Translations under genes and position numbers: made by a program | Part shown: positions 40,230-48,924 of the stretch, in pieces | Numbering within the stretch: the stretch's first letter is position 1 | How the letters are laid out: the number at the start of each line of letters is the position of its first letter | Assembly: GCA_024403775.1 (NCBI GenBank) | Contig: JAKSRE010000018.1 | Coordinates: 1-49,957 of the forward strand | Length of the DNA: 49,957 bases | Direction of reading: 5' to 3' | DNA from: Clostridia bacterium | GTDB lineage: Bacteria; Bacillota; Clostridia; Saccharofermentanales; Saccharofermentanaceae | Notes under the pieces: model-generated | What the model was told of the DNA's origin: nothing | The model's database searches: none | Seen by the model: the letters and a program-made list of their open reading frames with translations, nothing else

Positions 40230-42404
40230 CTACTTCCCATCCTTACTCTCATGCTTTTCGCGCATCCTGATCACCAATTCATACGCATCAGGGCGTCTCT
40301 CCTTAAGATGACGGTCAAGAATCTCACGGCGCTCCATAAACTTCTCAGCAAGCTCAGGATGATTATTAAGAATTCGATTATGTATCTCCATACGATGACT
40401 CTCAAATGCAGAAGCAAGCGTTTTCTCATCCTTACCAGAGATAGTAACAATCTCTTTTAGATGCTCTTCTAAGTGCTCGAGCCACTCATCTTCATCCATT
40501 TCTTCCATATAACCCCAGCCGCTGTGGAATAACTCTTCAAGGTCGCCTGTTTTACGAAGCTGTTCAATCTGCGCCTTAATCTGGCGCTCGATAACTTCTT
40601 CCGTCTCATTACCAAATGCCCATGAGAATTCCTGCATACGATTCTCGAGACGACGGCGTGAAGCGGTGATGTCGTCGAGATTTTCGGCGCCTTCAAGAGG
40701 ATAAGGACGGCGGATTCCTGAATCCTTAAGCGCGATGTGGACGGTTCTTCTTATTGCGCCCTCCTCAATCATGAAGCCAAGGCCAAGAGCTCTAAGCTGG
40801 TCATTTATAGCGGCGCTGTGCTCTGTCAGATAAAAATTAATGCCAGCAGCTTTAAATCTCGAATACATGCCCTTTATTCTGTCTGCAGCAGTAATGTCGA
40901 TGCTTCCAACGCCTCTTGCATCAACAATCACAACACGTGTATCAGGGCCGACAGCACTCTCGATATCATTTTGGAAGATTGCAATATTTGCAAAGAACAA
41001 ACTCTCACTGAAGCGATAGATTACCGCATTTTTTACAGGGAAGAGATTGCTGTTCTTACGAATCTCATGGAAATGTCTGTGTCCTGGCTGAATTCCAAGA
41101 AAACCTCTTGCAGGATTAGCAGAGCGGATGATCATCTCTGTAAATGAGAGGATAATGCCGATAAGAACGCCGTTTATTGTGCCGAGAACCAGTACTCCCA
41201 TGAAGGCGCCGACGAAAATAAAGAATTCAGTTCTGCTTATTTTCCAGAGTCTGTGCGCCAAGTCAAATTCAGTAGCTCCAATAAGGGCGGAGATGACAAT
41301 AGAAGTAAGAATAGGTACAGGCAGATAGCCGATAAAGCCAGTTGCAAAAAGAAGTACGAATATCATTGAGATACCAGCAACAAGCCCTGTGAGCTGAGTT
41401 TTACCCTGATATTGTTCGGACATGGCGGTTCTTGATACGGAGCCGTTAATTGGGCAGCAGCCAGTTAAGGCTCCGACAAAATTACCTAGAGAGAATGCCA
41501 ATATCTCGCGGTTATCGTCGATCTTATAGTTATTTTTAAGAGCGAAGCTGTTCTCCGCAAGTAAAGTCTCCGCCATAATTACAACGGCTACCGAGAGGCT
41601 TATCACAACGACTTTGGAAAACGATACCCCATTATCAATAAGATGTCCTGCCCCATCGAAAGTCGGATATAAAACCGTAAAATCAGGAAGCTTAATTGAA
41701 GGAAGTCCAGGTTCAACAGCTGATAAAGTAGGAATTCCCCATTCATCGATTGGTAAAACCAGAGACAAAACCGCACCCAGAGCCATTAACACAACTGCAG
41801 TAGGGAACTTGGACCAGATTTTCTTCATAAGAAGAAGAATAAATAAAGCAGCAGCGCCCATAATAAGAGAAGGGACATTAATGACCTTAATCGAATCATA
41901 CAGATGCTTAAGTAATTCGAGAAGTTCGCCAGTACCTGAAGTTCCGCCAAGAAGCTTTGGAACCTGCATAAGAATAATTGTTGAACAGATACCAGTTATA
42001 AAGCCGCCCATAACAGGCGCTGATATGAAGTTAACGAGTTTTCCTGCCTTAAATACACCAAAAACCAGAAGCCAGAAAGCAACAAAAAAAGTAAGAAGCG
42101 GCACCACCATGAGAGCCCTCTCAGAGAATGGTTCAATTCCCATCTCGATAATTGCAGCACCAATAAGTGCAGCAGGGGCCGCGTCAACACCAAAGATAAA
42201 CTGCTTTGAAGTAGACACTAATGCAAAGAAAATTATAGGAAATACCGAACCATAAAGACCATATACAGGAGGAAGTCCTGCTATCTGAGAATAACCCATC
42301 GAGATAGGTATCGATACAGCCATAATGATAAGGCCTGTCAAAATATCTTTGGGCAGATTTTTAATATCATATCCCTGAAGTGTTGGTGCTACATTAAGTC
42401 TCAT
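40230..42404 (-). CDS. SulP-family anion transporter with STAS domain and C-terminal extension
   Basis: 724 residues. About 11-14 membrane segments (residues 20-430), with SulP motifs ISMGYSQIAGLPPVYGLYGS, GGFITGICSTIILMQ and SLGNFVGALTGCCPINGSVS. A STAS domain (~455-555: NAVIYRFSESLFFANIAIF, VVIVDARGVGSIDITA) follows. Bacterial SulP proteins usually end there; this one has a further ~165 charged residues (ERQIKAQIEQLRKTGDLEEL; MEEMDEDEWLEHLEEHLKE), rich in acidic helices, of unknown use. Substrate (sulfate, bicarbonate or another anion) cannot be fixed by sequence. Start ATG 42404, with GGGG about 9 nt upstream. Confidence 0.92.
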   Translation of the reverse strand: MRLNVAPTLQGYDIKNLPKDILTGLIIMAVSIPISMGYSQIAGLPPVYGLYGSVFPIIFFALVSTSKQFIFGVDAAPAALIGAAIIEMGIEPFSERALMVVPLLTFFVAFWLLVFGVFKAGKLVNFISAPVMGGFITGICSTIILMQVPKLLGGTSGTGELLELLKHLYDSIKVINVPSLIMGAAALFILLLMKKIWSKFPTAVVLMALGAVLSLVLPIDEWGIPTLSAVEPGLPSIKLPDFTVLYPTFDGAGHLIDNGVSFSKVVVISLSVAVVIMAETLLAENSFALKNNYKIDDNREILAFSLGNFVGALTGCCPINGSVSRTAMSEQYQGKTQLTGLVAGISMIFVLLFATGFIGYLPVPILTSIVISALIGATEFDLAHRLWKISRTEFFIFVGAFMGVLVLGTINGVLIGIILSFTEMIIRSANPARGFLGIQPGHRHFHEIRKNSNLFPVKNAVIYRFSESLFFANIAIFQNDIESAVGPDTRVVIVDARGVGSIDITAADRIKGMYSRFKAAGINFYLTEHSAAINDQLRALGLGFMIEEGAIRRTVHIALKDSGIRRPYPLEGAENLDDITASRRRLENRMQEFSWAFGNETEEVIERQIKAQIEQLRKTGDLEELFHSGWGYMEEMDEDEWLEHLEEHLKEIVTISGKDEKTLASAFESHRMEIHNRILNNHPELAEKFMERREILDRHLKERRPDAYELVIRMREKHESKDGK

Positions 42405-42513
42405 ATTTACCCCTGATCATAAATTTACGAATATCTATATAAATAATAACAAAAACAAACCCTATTCCCAAATATGTTATTATAGTATCAGTAATAAATT
42501 CTAAGAGGTTTAT

Positions 42514-43392
42514 ATGAAAACAAAAGAATCATTATTAGCATCGATTTTAGCTTTCGTTTTTACATTTTTTCTTATAATAATTTTCCTGGTTGAAGGAATC
42601 ATTGTTTTCCTGAACATCAATGTTTTTAATACAGATAATTTAGTCAAGAATATTAATATCAAGGAACTGATCGATGACGTAAAGGACGATATTATTGAAG
42701 AGAGTGTCGCTCAGTATGGCGGCGATATCGAGGAATTGGATGAAGTTATTGATGTAATTTTCGAAAAGGAGTTCATAAATCTCGCACTCGCTGAGGTCTG
42801 GGATGCAGAGTTATACGGTGACGGGAAGGTGGACCGCAAAGCTTTGGAGAAAGCTTTCGATGATGCTACAGAAGACTTTTTTGAAGAGAACTCAAAAAAA
42901 TACTCATCCAAAGACGTAAAGTATCTTAAAGGTGAGATTTTAGACTATTTTGAGGAAATAATAGAGGAATCAGCATCATCAGATTTTATTAGCGATGAGC
43001 AGGAGATAGCGGTCATGATTAGAGACTACTGCACAAAGCTCGTATATCTCCTTTTACTCGTTAGCGTAGTATTAATCGGAATTCTTGTTCTTCTCTATAA
43101 AAACAAGGCAAGAGTATTCGGCTTTGCTGGTATCGCAATGACTATCTCGCAGTCGCTAAACCTCTTTTTAACTCTGGGTCTGTCCAAGTTAGTAGGAGCC
43201 TTCCTTAACGAGACAGCAGGCGAGGCTGCTGAAGTAAATGACTTTATAGGAGCATTATTTCAGAGATTTACCAAAAACGCCTACATATTGTTCCTAAGCC
43301 TTTTGGTACTTGGCGTTTTATTAATTGTCCTCGGCAAAGTTTTGTCCAAGTCATTTAATGAGACTGAGACTCTCGAGGATTTTGATTTATAA
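42514..43392 (+). CDS. Membrane protein with large acidic extracytoplasmic loop
   Basis: 292 residues. An N-terminal helix (ILAFVFTFFLIIIFLVEGIIVFL) is followed by a 130-residue, very acidic outer region (VKNINIKELIDDVKDDIIEE; DEVIDVIFEKEFI), then helices LVYLLLLVSVVLIGILVLLY, a GFAGIAMTISQSLNLFLTLG segment and AYILFLSLLVLGVLLIVLG. Similar unassigned proteins with a leader helix, acidic loop and three C-terminal helices are common in Clostridia. ATG 42514 has AAGAGG 6 nt upstream. It diverges from the SulP gene; a terminator follows. Confidence 0.72.
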   Translation: MKTKESLLASILAFVFTFFLIIIFLVEGIIVFLNINVFNTDNLVKNINIKELIDDVKDDIIEESVAQYGGDIEELDEVIDVIFEKEFINLALAEVWDAELYGDGKVDRKALEKAFDDATEDFFEENSKKYSSKDVKYLKGEILDYFEEIIEESASSDFISDEQEIAVMIRDYCTKLVYLLLLVSVVLIGILVLLYKNKARVFGFAGIAMTISQSLNLFLTLGLSKLVGAFLNETAGEAAEVNDFIGALFQRFTKNAYILFLSLLVLGVLLIVLGKVLSKSFNETETLEDFDL

Positions 43393-43416
43393 AAAAAGTA
43401 AAAGCAAAGCACAGCC

Positions 43417-43448
43417 AGCCGCTTTCTGTAAGGGAGGGCGGCTGTTTT
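43417..43448 (+). terminator. Terminator after the 292-aa membrane protein
   Basis: AGCCGC / GCGGCT stem with a 15-nt purine-rich loop, followed by GTTTTG. It lies 25 nt after the stop. Confidence 0.65.
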
Positions 43449-43831
43449 GTGTGGGCGGATTCTTCTCGAAAGGGGGGTGGGATAAAGAATTTAAGCACTA
43501 TTGAAGAATAATTGTTGTTAGATTCTCAGGATTACAAGTTTGGTAATTAAAATGGATTGGTATATTTTGAAAAAGGAAATAGCATTAAAAAGTTGGGTAA
43601 GATTTTGAAAAACGTAGAGATCATTTTGAAAAAAGTGAGATGTTATTACTATGCGAAGTAATATGAGATCGATTCTGAAAAGAGAGAATATCTCAGCAGA
43701 TATGTTCTGTAATCGTCATATTTTTACATACTAAAGATTTGTTTACTTTGAGTTAACACAAACAAATCGAGTTATGTTTAAAATCAAATATAGGATAAAG
43801 AAAGTATATTTGCTTTTAAGGGGAACTAACA
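43449..43831. other. Intergenic region with ATTTTGAAAAA direct repeats
   Basis: ATTTTGAAAAA occurs exactly at 43564, 43602 and 43623, with a fourth degenerate copy (ATTCTGAAAAG) at 43672. Downstream at 43738 is a motif shared with the promoter of the DUF4214 gene at 47782. No gene or RNA is recognised in this 440-bp gap. Confidence 0.5.
43738..43767 (+). promoter_or_regulatory. Shared upstream motif TTGTTTACyTyrAGTTAACACA, copy 1
   Basis: Reads TTGTTTACTTTGAGTTAACA then CAAACAA; 22 of about 27 positions match copy 2 at 47685-47712. It lies 65-94 bp upstream of the 606-aa gene. Similar words occur nowhere else noticed in the window. It is probably a binding site for one regulator or a special promoter. 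Confidence 0.6.
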
Positions 43832-45652
43832 ATGAATGAGATTGTAAAATTAAAAAGTGAGATTGATGATTTACAAATTGAATATGACATTCTTTCTTCT
43901 ACTGATATAGAGAATATAGGGGATGAGAGATATCTAGACATTATCAATCAAATAGAAAGTGTTGATCAGCTAATAAGTGAGAAACAAAGAATGATTGATG
44001 ATATTAATTCTCAGATTGATATACTTACTAATCACGCTGATGGGATAGATTATACAATAGCAGTTGCTTGTGGTGTTTTAACAGGCTTGATCGATGTGTT
44101 TCTAGTTGGTGAATTTGATTTTGAGAGTTCTTATGCAGATATTAGTAAAAAAGTTGATGCAATTGTAGAGAAACAAGCGAGACAATTAGAGAAAACTGAG
44201 TTAGAACAAAATATAAAAAAGCAGATTAAAAATGCACACATTAAAGCAAAGGAAAAAGGAAAAGTAGTAACTGAAGAACAGGAAAAAGAGATTAGAGAAA
44301 GACTCAAGAATAGTTTTAAGGATAAGCATGACTTAGAAAAAAAGCTTAATAAGGCTATAGAAAAAGCTAAAGAAAAAGGTGAAGTAATAAATTCAACAAA
44401 AAAAGAAGAAATAAGACAGCAACTAATAAATAACGAGAAAGCAAACAACATAAAAATACTGGAGAGGGCATTTGGATTACCTAGTGACAATATATTTGAA
44501 GGCACTGGAGATGGAATATCTGCCAAATCTCATCATCTAGACGACTTAGCACACCATCCAACGGTAATAGGTTGGGCTGTATCAATAATGATGCAGTTTA
44601 CGAATAAAGCATATTTTCAAAATAAAGATGGAAAAAACATTGCCTATACTGGAGTAAAGAAAGTCAAGGTTATCGATAATGTTAATGCATATATAAAATA
44701 TGGCGATGTTAAAACTATTGAAAAAATTACTAAATCTGGAAAGGTTAGGTCTGCTTTAGAAGTTACATTAATTGGAGATGATTTAGAAAGTAAATTAGCT
44801 TGTGGAACGTTCAATTGGATTGGCCATTTATTGAGTGATATTGCGGGAAGTAGTAGTTCTGCACGAAAGGGGAGAGCTGGTATGGGATTACCAGGTCCTA
44901 TGCTTTCAACTTTAAAAGAATTTGCTATGTTACCAATAATAAAAAGCACAGGTTTACCTCAGTTTTTAAATGATCTTTTTACAAAAGATGATGCTATATT
45001 TGGTAAGTATAGATTAGATTTAAGAAGTGAGTTAGCTATAGGGAAGGAACTTGGAAAGCAAGCAATCCCAGTTATTTTAAATGAAGTATTAGTTCGTTTG
45101 TCATTCTTTATGCATAGATTTATAGACGAAGCGAGGAATGCTCATACTATTAGAGATATTTGTTGGAAGAATACTTTACCATTTAAAAACCGTACTATTA
45201 CAAGAATGCTTACGATTTCACTTGGTACTCTTGAAGCCATTGATATGGCAGATGCAGCAATACGAGGCACGATTTCAGGTTCTTTAGATCAATTTATATT
45301 AAGAATTAATTTTGTTGGTGTTGGAAGATTTGCTATAGCGTGTTTTTCGGATATAAAAATGGGAATTGAGAGAGATATATGTATTAATGACCGAATAAAA
45401 CTATACAATGAACAACTATATTTATTAGAAGCGAAGGTTTATTTTTACGAAGCTGGTATGTGGGTATCAGCTGAGAATGCAGTTAAGGCCACAGAAGAAT
45501 TATATAAATATTTAAACGAGATTATTCCCAATCTGCTAGAAACTAATAATTCTGTTATTGGAGGACTTGAGAATTTACAAAAGACACTGCCAAATGCTTT
45601 AAGAAATAATCCAGAATTAATGGAGCAAATGAGAAAAAAACTGAGGAGATAA
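43832..45652 (+). CDS. Conserved hypothetical protein with coiled-coil N-terminus
   Basis: 606 residues. Residues 1-65 are a coiled coil (EIVKLKSEIDDLQIEYDILS), followed by a hydrophobic stretch DYTIAVACGVLTGLIDVFLV that may insert in membrane. Residues 115-215 are highly charged helix (KAKEKGKVVTEEQEKEIRER). The later part has a striking motif SHHLDDLAHHPTVIGWAVSI, then GSSSSARKGRAGMGLPGPML, and a helical C-terminus. The His/Asp-rich HHLDDLAHHPT looks like a metal or active site but matches no family known to the reader. AAGGGG precedes ATG 43832. It is operonic with the 293-aa protein 5 bp downstream. Confidence 0.65.
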   Translation: MNEIVKLKSEIDDLQIEYDILSSTDIENIGDERYLDIINQIESVDQLISEKQRMIDDINSQIDILTNHADGIDYTIAVACGVLTGLIDVFLVGEFDFESSYADISKKVDAIVEKQARQLEKTELEQNIKKQIKNAHIKAKEKGKVVTEEQEKEIRERLKNSFKDKHDLEKKLNKAIEKAKEKGEVINSTKKEEIRQQLINNEKANNIKILERAFGLPSDNIFEGTGDGISAKSHHLDDLAHHPTVIGWAVSIMMQFTNKAYFQNKDGKNIAYTGVKKVKVIDNVNAYIKYGDVKTIEKITKSGKVRSALEVTLIGDDLESKLACGTFNWIGHLLSDIAGSSSSARKGRAGMGLPGPMLSTLKEFAMLPIIKSTGLPQFLNDLFTKDDAIFGKYRLDLRSELAIGKELGKQAIPVILNEVLVRLSFFMHRFIDEARNAHTIRDICWKNTLPFKNRTITRMLTISLGTLEAIDMADAAIRGTISGSLDQFILRINFVGVGRFAIACFSDIKMGIERDICINDRIKLYNEQLYLLEAKVYFYEAGMWVSAENAVKATEELYKYLNEIIPNLLETNNSVIGGLENLQKTLPNALRNNPELMEQMRKKLRR

Positions 45653-45657
45653 ATATA

Positions 45658-46539
45658 ATGGATAACGAAAAGATTAATGAATTAAGTGTTGTTCCTACTA
45701 TAGAAGAATCACAATTGCCTTCTGTTATCATTGATCAATTTAAGGATGCAGATGCGATAAAGCAGCAAATTGAGCAGGCGAGGAACAGAGCAGAAGAAGC
45801 AAAGAAAAAATCCGAAGAACTTCAGAAAGTTGGAAAATTCGGTGGTGGAAAGAAGGCCGCAATTGAAGATTTGCAAGATTCTGCCAAGATGCTTGCCGTG
45901 GCACAAGAGCAAACTACTTTAGCGCAAGGACTATTTTTTGAATATCAGGAAAAACTTGCTAAAGCAACAAAATGGTTATTTGAATTAGGTGTTAACAATT
46001 CTGCCAATACAGATACGATAATTCGTCAACTTGAGATTTATATGGAAGGTGGTTCTGCTGACGAATTAGATGAGTTAAAACAGGCAGAGATTAATGCTGT
46101 TATAGATAGACTTCTTCAACAGGAGAGTTTCCAGAAAAAACAGGAAAAGATGTGGAATCAGATCGATTCTTTGGACATGGATCTTGAAGAACAGCATAAG
46201 ATTAATGAACAACAGGCTGTAACTAATAAACACAACAAAGAAAAAGATGATGAACAAGATGTTCTGTTGGCAGAATCAAAAAGGCACAATGACATTCAAG
46301 ATGAAGAAATAAACCGTCAGGCTATAAATGATGAGAAGCATGATTTATTATTTGAAAAGCAGCAATTAATAAATGATGTTACAACCAAAGAGATTGATAG
46401 GCTTACTCAAGAAATATCCAAGTTACAGAAGGAAGTTGACTCATTGAATAATACAAAAACGAGCAAAATAATAAGTATTGTAGCTTTGATTATTGCAGTT
46501 GTAGCATTGGGTTTATCTATATTATGTTTGCTAAAGTAA
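45658..46539 (+). CDS. Coiled-coil protein with C-terminal membrane anchor
   Basis: 293 residues, mostly coiled coil (KQQIEQARNRAEEAKKKSEE; EISKLQKEVDSLNN) and one C-terminal membrane helix (IISIVALIIAVVALGLSILC). A central region (FFEYQEKLAKATKWLFELGV) is amphipathic. It is predicted to be cytoplasmic and tail-anchored. GAGGAG precedes ATG 45658 by 8 nt. The 5-bp gap to the 606-aa gene and the matching helical character argue that the two form a complex at the membrane. Function unknown. Confidence 0.7.
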   Translation: MDNEKINELSVVPTIEESQLPSVIIDQFKDADAIKQQIEQARNRAEEAKKKSEELQKVGKFGGGKKAAIEDLQDSAKMLAVAQEQTTLAQGLFFEYQEKLAKATKWLFELGVNNSANTDTIIRQLEIYMEGGSADELDELKQAEINAVIDRLLQQESFQKKQEKMWNQIDSLDMDLEEQHKINEQQAVTNKHNKEKDDEQDVLLAESKRHNDIQDEEINRQAINDEKHDLLFEKQQLINDVTTKEIDRLTQEISKLQKEVDSLNNTKTSKIISIVALIIAVVALGLSILCLLK

Positions 46540-46544
46540 TTATT

Positions 46545-46658
46545 TTAATGTTTCTCTTTTTGTTCCCTAACAAATTTATATACTTCCTTACCAATCAATA
46601 ATGCTGTTTTTACATTTTCTAGAGTGAAAGTACTCTCCTTAACTTTGTAATCAACCAT
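46545..46658 (-). CDS. Possible small protein coupled to the lipoprotein gene
   Basis: 37 residues: MVDYKVKESTFTLENVKTAL then LIGKEVYKFVREQKEKH. The ATG at 46658 overlaps the lipoprotein stop (ATGGTTGA, 8-bp overlap), a classical translational coupling; there is no separate ribosome site. Amphipathic and basic at the end. Too short for confidence; it converges on the 293-aa gene, ending 5 bp after that gene's stop. Confidence 0.4.
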   Translation of the reverse strand: MVDYKVKESTFTLENVKTALLIGKEVYKFVREQKEKH

Positions 46659-47541
46659 TGTACCATTCAGGATGATAATGCCAATCTTGATGTTGATCGG
46701 GATTGATATATATTTCAGATATTACACCATTTTCAACAATTATCAGAAGAGCTGGTCGTCTTGGATGTTCAATGTCCTCGCATTCATTAATGAAATCCTC
46801 AAAAGTATAAATAGACCAATAATAACCGCTATTTATAAAATCATCATGTAATTCTTTGCTTACTTCGTACAAACTTGCATTATCAAAGATAAGAACATCA
46901 TCTGAGATTGATATATGATAGTCATTTGCGATATTGTAGGAACCTTCGTAATAGCCATCACAAAATTTATAAAGGAACCACTTATTGCTATATTGTTTCC
47001 AAATACAATATTCATATTCGGTATTAACACCATCACCATTTTCATCTAAGGAAATGACATGTACATTATCGTATGAATCAGATATGAAATTTACTATTTT
47101 TGCCTCATTATTTACAATGTCACCATCAGCGTTTTCAAGTTTTCCGTAGAAGATAGTATCACCTATGTTTAATAGTTCTACATCAGAATCTAGCAAATAG
47201 TAATACCCATACACATCAATAGTGAATCCTAATTTGGTTTCATCGAAGTTTTTTATATTTGCACGATACATTCCATCGGGTAAAATATTACTATCTAATT
47301 CAATAGTTCTCATATAGGGCAAAGAAGTAATAAACTCTGTTTCTGCAGGTTCAATAGTCGTATTAGTTGTAGTAATCTCGGTTTTCTTTTCGGTTTCAAG
47401 AAGTATAGTATCTTTACTCATAATTGAAGTAGAAGGAGTAACTTTATCGAACTTATTGCATGCAGAAACAAAAAGAATGCTAATGATTACGGCACCAACA
47501 AAAAGTGGAAGTCTTACCCGATTAACGTTTTTATCATACAT
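46651..47541 (-). CDS. Secreted lipoprotein, hypothetical
   Basis: 296 residues. The N-terminus RVRLPLFVGAVIISILFVSAC gives a signal peptide with lipobox FVSAC (Cys at residue 28). A Thr/Ser/Glu-rich linker (EKKTEITTTNTTIEPAETEF) leads to a domain of about 200 residues rich in Tyr, Asp and strands (FTIDVYGYYYLLDSDVELLN; VISLDENGDGVNTEYEYCIW, the latter calcium-loop-like). No catalytic motif is recognised. It is expected on the outer face of the membrane. ATG 47541 has AGAGAGGGATTATTAG upstream. It diverges from the DUF4214 gene. Confidence 0.7.
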   Translation of the reverse strand: MYDKNVNRVRLPLFVGAVIISILFVSACNKFDKVTPSTSIMSKDTILLETEKKTEITTTNTTIEPAETEFITSLPYMRTIELDSNILPDGMYRANIKNFDETKLGFTIDVYGYYYLLDSDVELLNIGDTIFYGKLENADGDIVNNEAKIVNFISDSYDNVHVISLDENGDGVNTEYEYCIWKQYSNKWFLYKFCDGYYEGSYNIANDYHISISDDVLIFDNASLYEVSKELHDDFINSGYYWSIYTFEDFINECEDIEHPRRPALLIIVENGVISEIYINPDQHQDWHYHPEWYNG

Positions 47542-47684
47542 CTAATAATCCCTCTCTATATAGAAAAATATATCATAATTTATTGGACTTTACTATGTGG
47601 GATGTTTTATTCATTAACAATTCCAGATTATGAATAATTAATATTTACCACTATGTAAAATGATATGTTTTTACAAACCAAGTA

Positions 47685-47712
47685 TTTGTTTACCTCAAGT
47701 TAACACATACAA
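47685..47712 (+). promoter_or_regulatory. Shared upstream motif TTGTTTACyTyrAGTTAACACA, copy 2
   Basis: Reads TTTGTTTACCTCAAGTTAAC then ACATACAA. Downstream is TATACT at 47726-47731, which would place TTAACA as a -35 with a 20-bp spacer. It lies 70-97 bp upstream of the DUF4214 gene at 47782, the same offset as copy 1 from its gene. Confidence 0.6.
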
Positions 47713-47781
47713 CTAATAAAAACTTTATACTATGCTTATTATTTATAACTTATCAATCATAACAATATTAGGGGGAACGTT

Positions 47782-48900
47782 ATGAGAATCAATTATTTAT
47801 CTAAGAGAGTATTATCAGTTTTTTTAGCAATTGCATTGTTTATTGGCCCATTGACACTCAATTCTTCTGCTGCAGCAAATAGTGGTGTGAATGACTTTGT
47901 AAGTAGATGCTATTATATTGCTTTAGGTCGTAGTCCAGATTATGCTGGGTTAACGGGATGGACTAATAAACTTGAAAGCGGCGAAGCTTGTGGTGTTTCA
48001 ATAACTTATGGCTTCGTTAATAGCCCTGAATTTCAAAATGCAGGTTTCACTAATTCAGAATATGTTGAGAAAATGTACAACATGCTACTTGGTAGATCTT
48101 CTGATGTAGCTGGTAAAGCAAGTTGGGTAACACAACTTGATGCTGGTAGAAGTAAAGAGGATATTTTTTCTGGATTCGCAAATTCTGAAGAATTTTTCAA
48201 TCTGTGTGCTAGTTATGGTATTTATTCTGGATACTATATTTCTGGAAGTGGCATGGAAAGAAACGCAGCAATCAATGGTTTTGTTGACAGATTGTATTCT
48301 ATTTGTTTTGGACGTCATGGTGATATTAGTGGCCAGGGTGGCTGGGTAATGAATTTAGCTAACGGTTCTGTAGACGGTTCTAGTGCTGCATATGGTTTTA
48401 TTTTTAGTCCAGAATATATGAATAAAAAGGCTTCTAATGTTGAATATGTTAAGATGCTATATTCAACTTTCTTAGGAAGAACTGCTGATGAAGCAGGCTT
48501 AAATAGTTGGGTTTCAAAACTTGATTATGGAGAATTATCAAGAGAAGCAGTTTTTAATGGTTTCGCAAATTCAGCAGAGTTCTCTAATATTTGCACACAA
48601 TATGGAATTGAAAGAGGTAATGCTGATTATGCAGATAAAACTTACACTGCAATATACAGCGTGACTCCTACACCTGAGATTACAGTTCAGCCAACACCAC
48701 CTTCAACTCCTGTTAGTCCATATGGTCCAACTTCACCTACAGGAGCAGCAAATGAACGTCAGTATATCGCAAATATCAATACTTATAAGATTCATATACC
48801 AGGTGGATGTAGCAGACAGCCAAAGCCTGAGAATCAAGTAATTGTATATATTACAGACGAAGATTTACATACATACGATTTATGTAGTTATTGCTTCTGA
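47782..48900 (+). CDS. Secreted DUF4214 protein with C-terminal Cys motif
   Basis: 372 residues. Signal peptide 1-31 (VLSVFLAIALFIGPLTL, cleavage near AAA-NS). Two long DUF4214 repeats fill ~35-280, with the characteristic rungs FVSRCYYIALGRSPDYAG, YVEKMYNMLLGRSSDVAGKA and FANSEEFFNLC. A short Pro/Thr linker (TPTPEITVQPTPPSTP) leads to a ~50-residue tail, NERQYIANINTYKIHIPGGC ... DLCSYCF, similar to the small Cys-containing domains that end many Firmicutes secreted proteins. DUF4214 is usually a surface or matrix-attachment domain. GGGGG precedes ATG 47782 by 6 nt. Confidence 0.85.
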   Translation: MRINYLSKRVLSVFLAIALFIGPLTLNSSAAANSGVNDFVSRCYYIALGRSPDYAGLTGWTNKLESGEACGVSITYGFVNSPEFQNAGFTNSEYVEKMYNMLLGRSSDVAGKASWVTQLDAGRSKEDIFSGFANSEEFFNLCASYGIYSGYYISGSGMERNAAINGFVDRLYSICFGRHGDISGQGGWVMNLANGSVDGSSAAYGFIFSPEYMNKKASNVEYVKMLYSTFLGRTADEAGLNSWVSKLDYGELSREAVFNGFANSAEFSNICTQYGIERGNADYADKTYTAIYSVTPTPEITVQPTPPSTPVSPYGPTSPTGAANERQYIANINTYKIHIPGGCSRQPKPENQVIVYITDEDLHTYDLCSYCF

Positions 48901-48924
48901 TAAGAAACGATTTGTATTAGATTA

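Noticed and set aside
41614..42255. 213-residue plus-strand frame inside the SulP gene
   Set aside because: Mirror of hydrophobic SulP codons; no ribosome site and the SulP assignment is firm.
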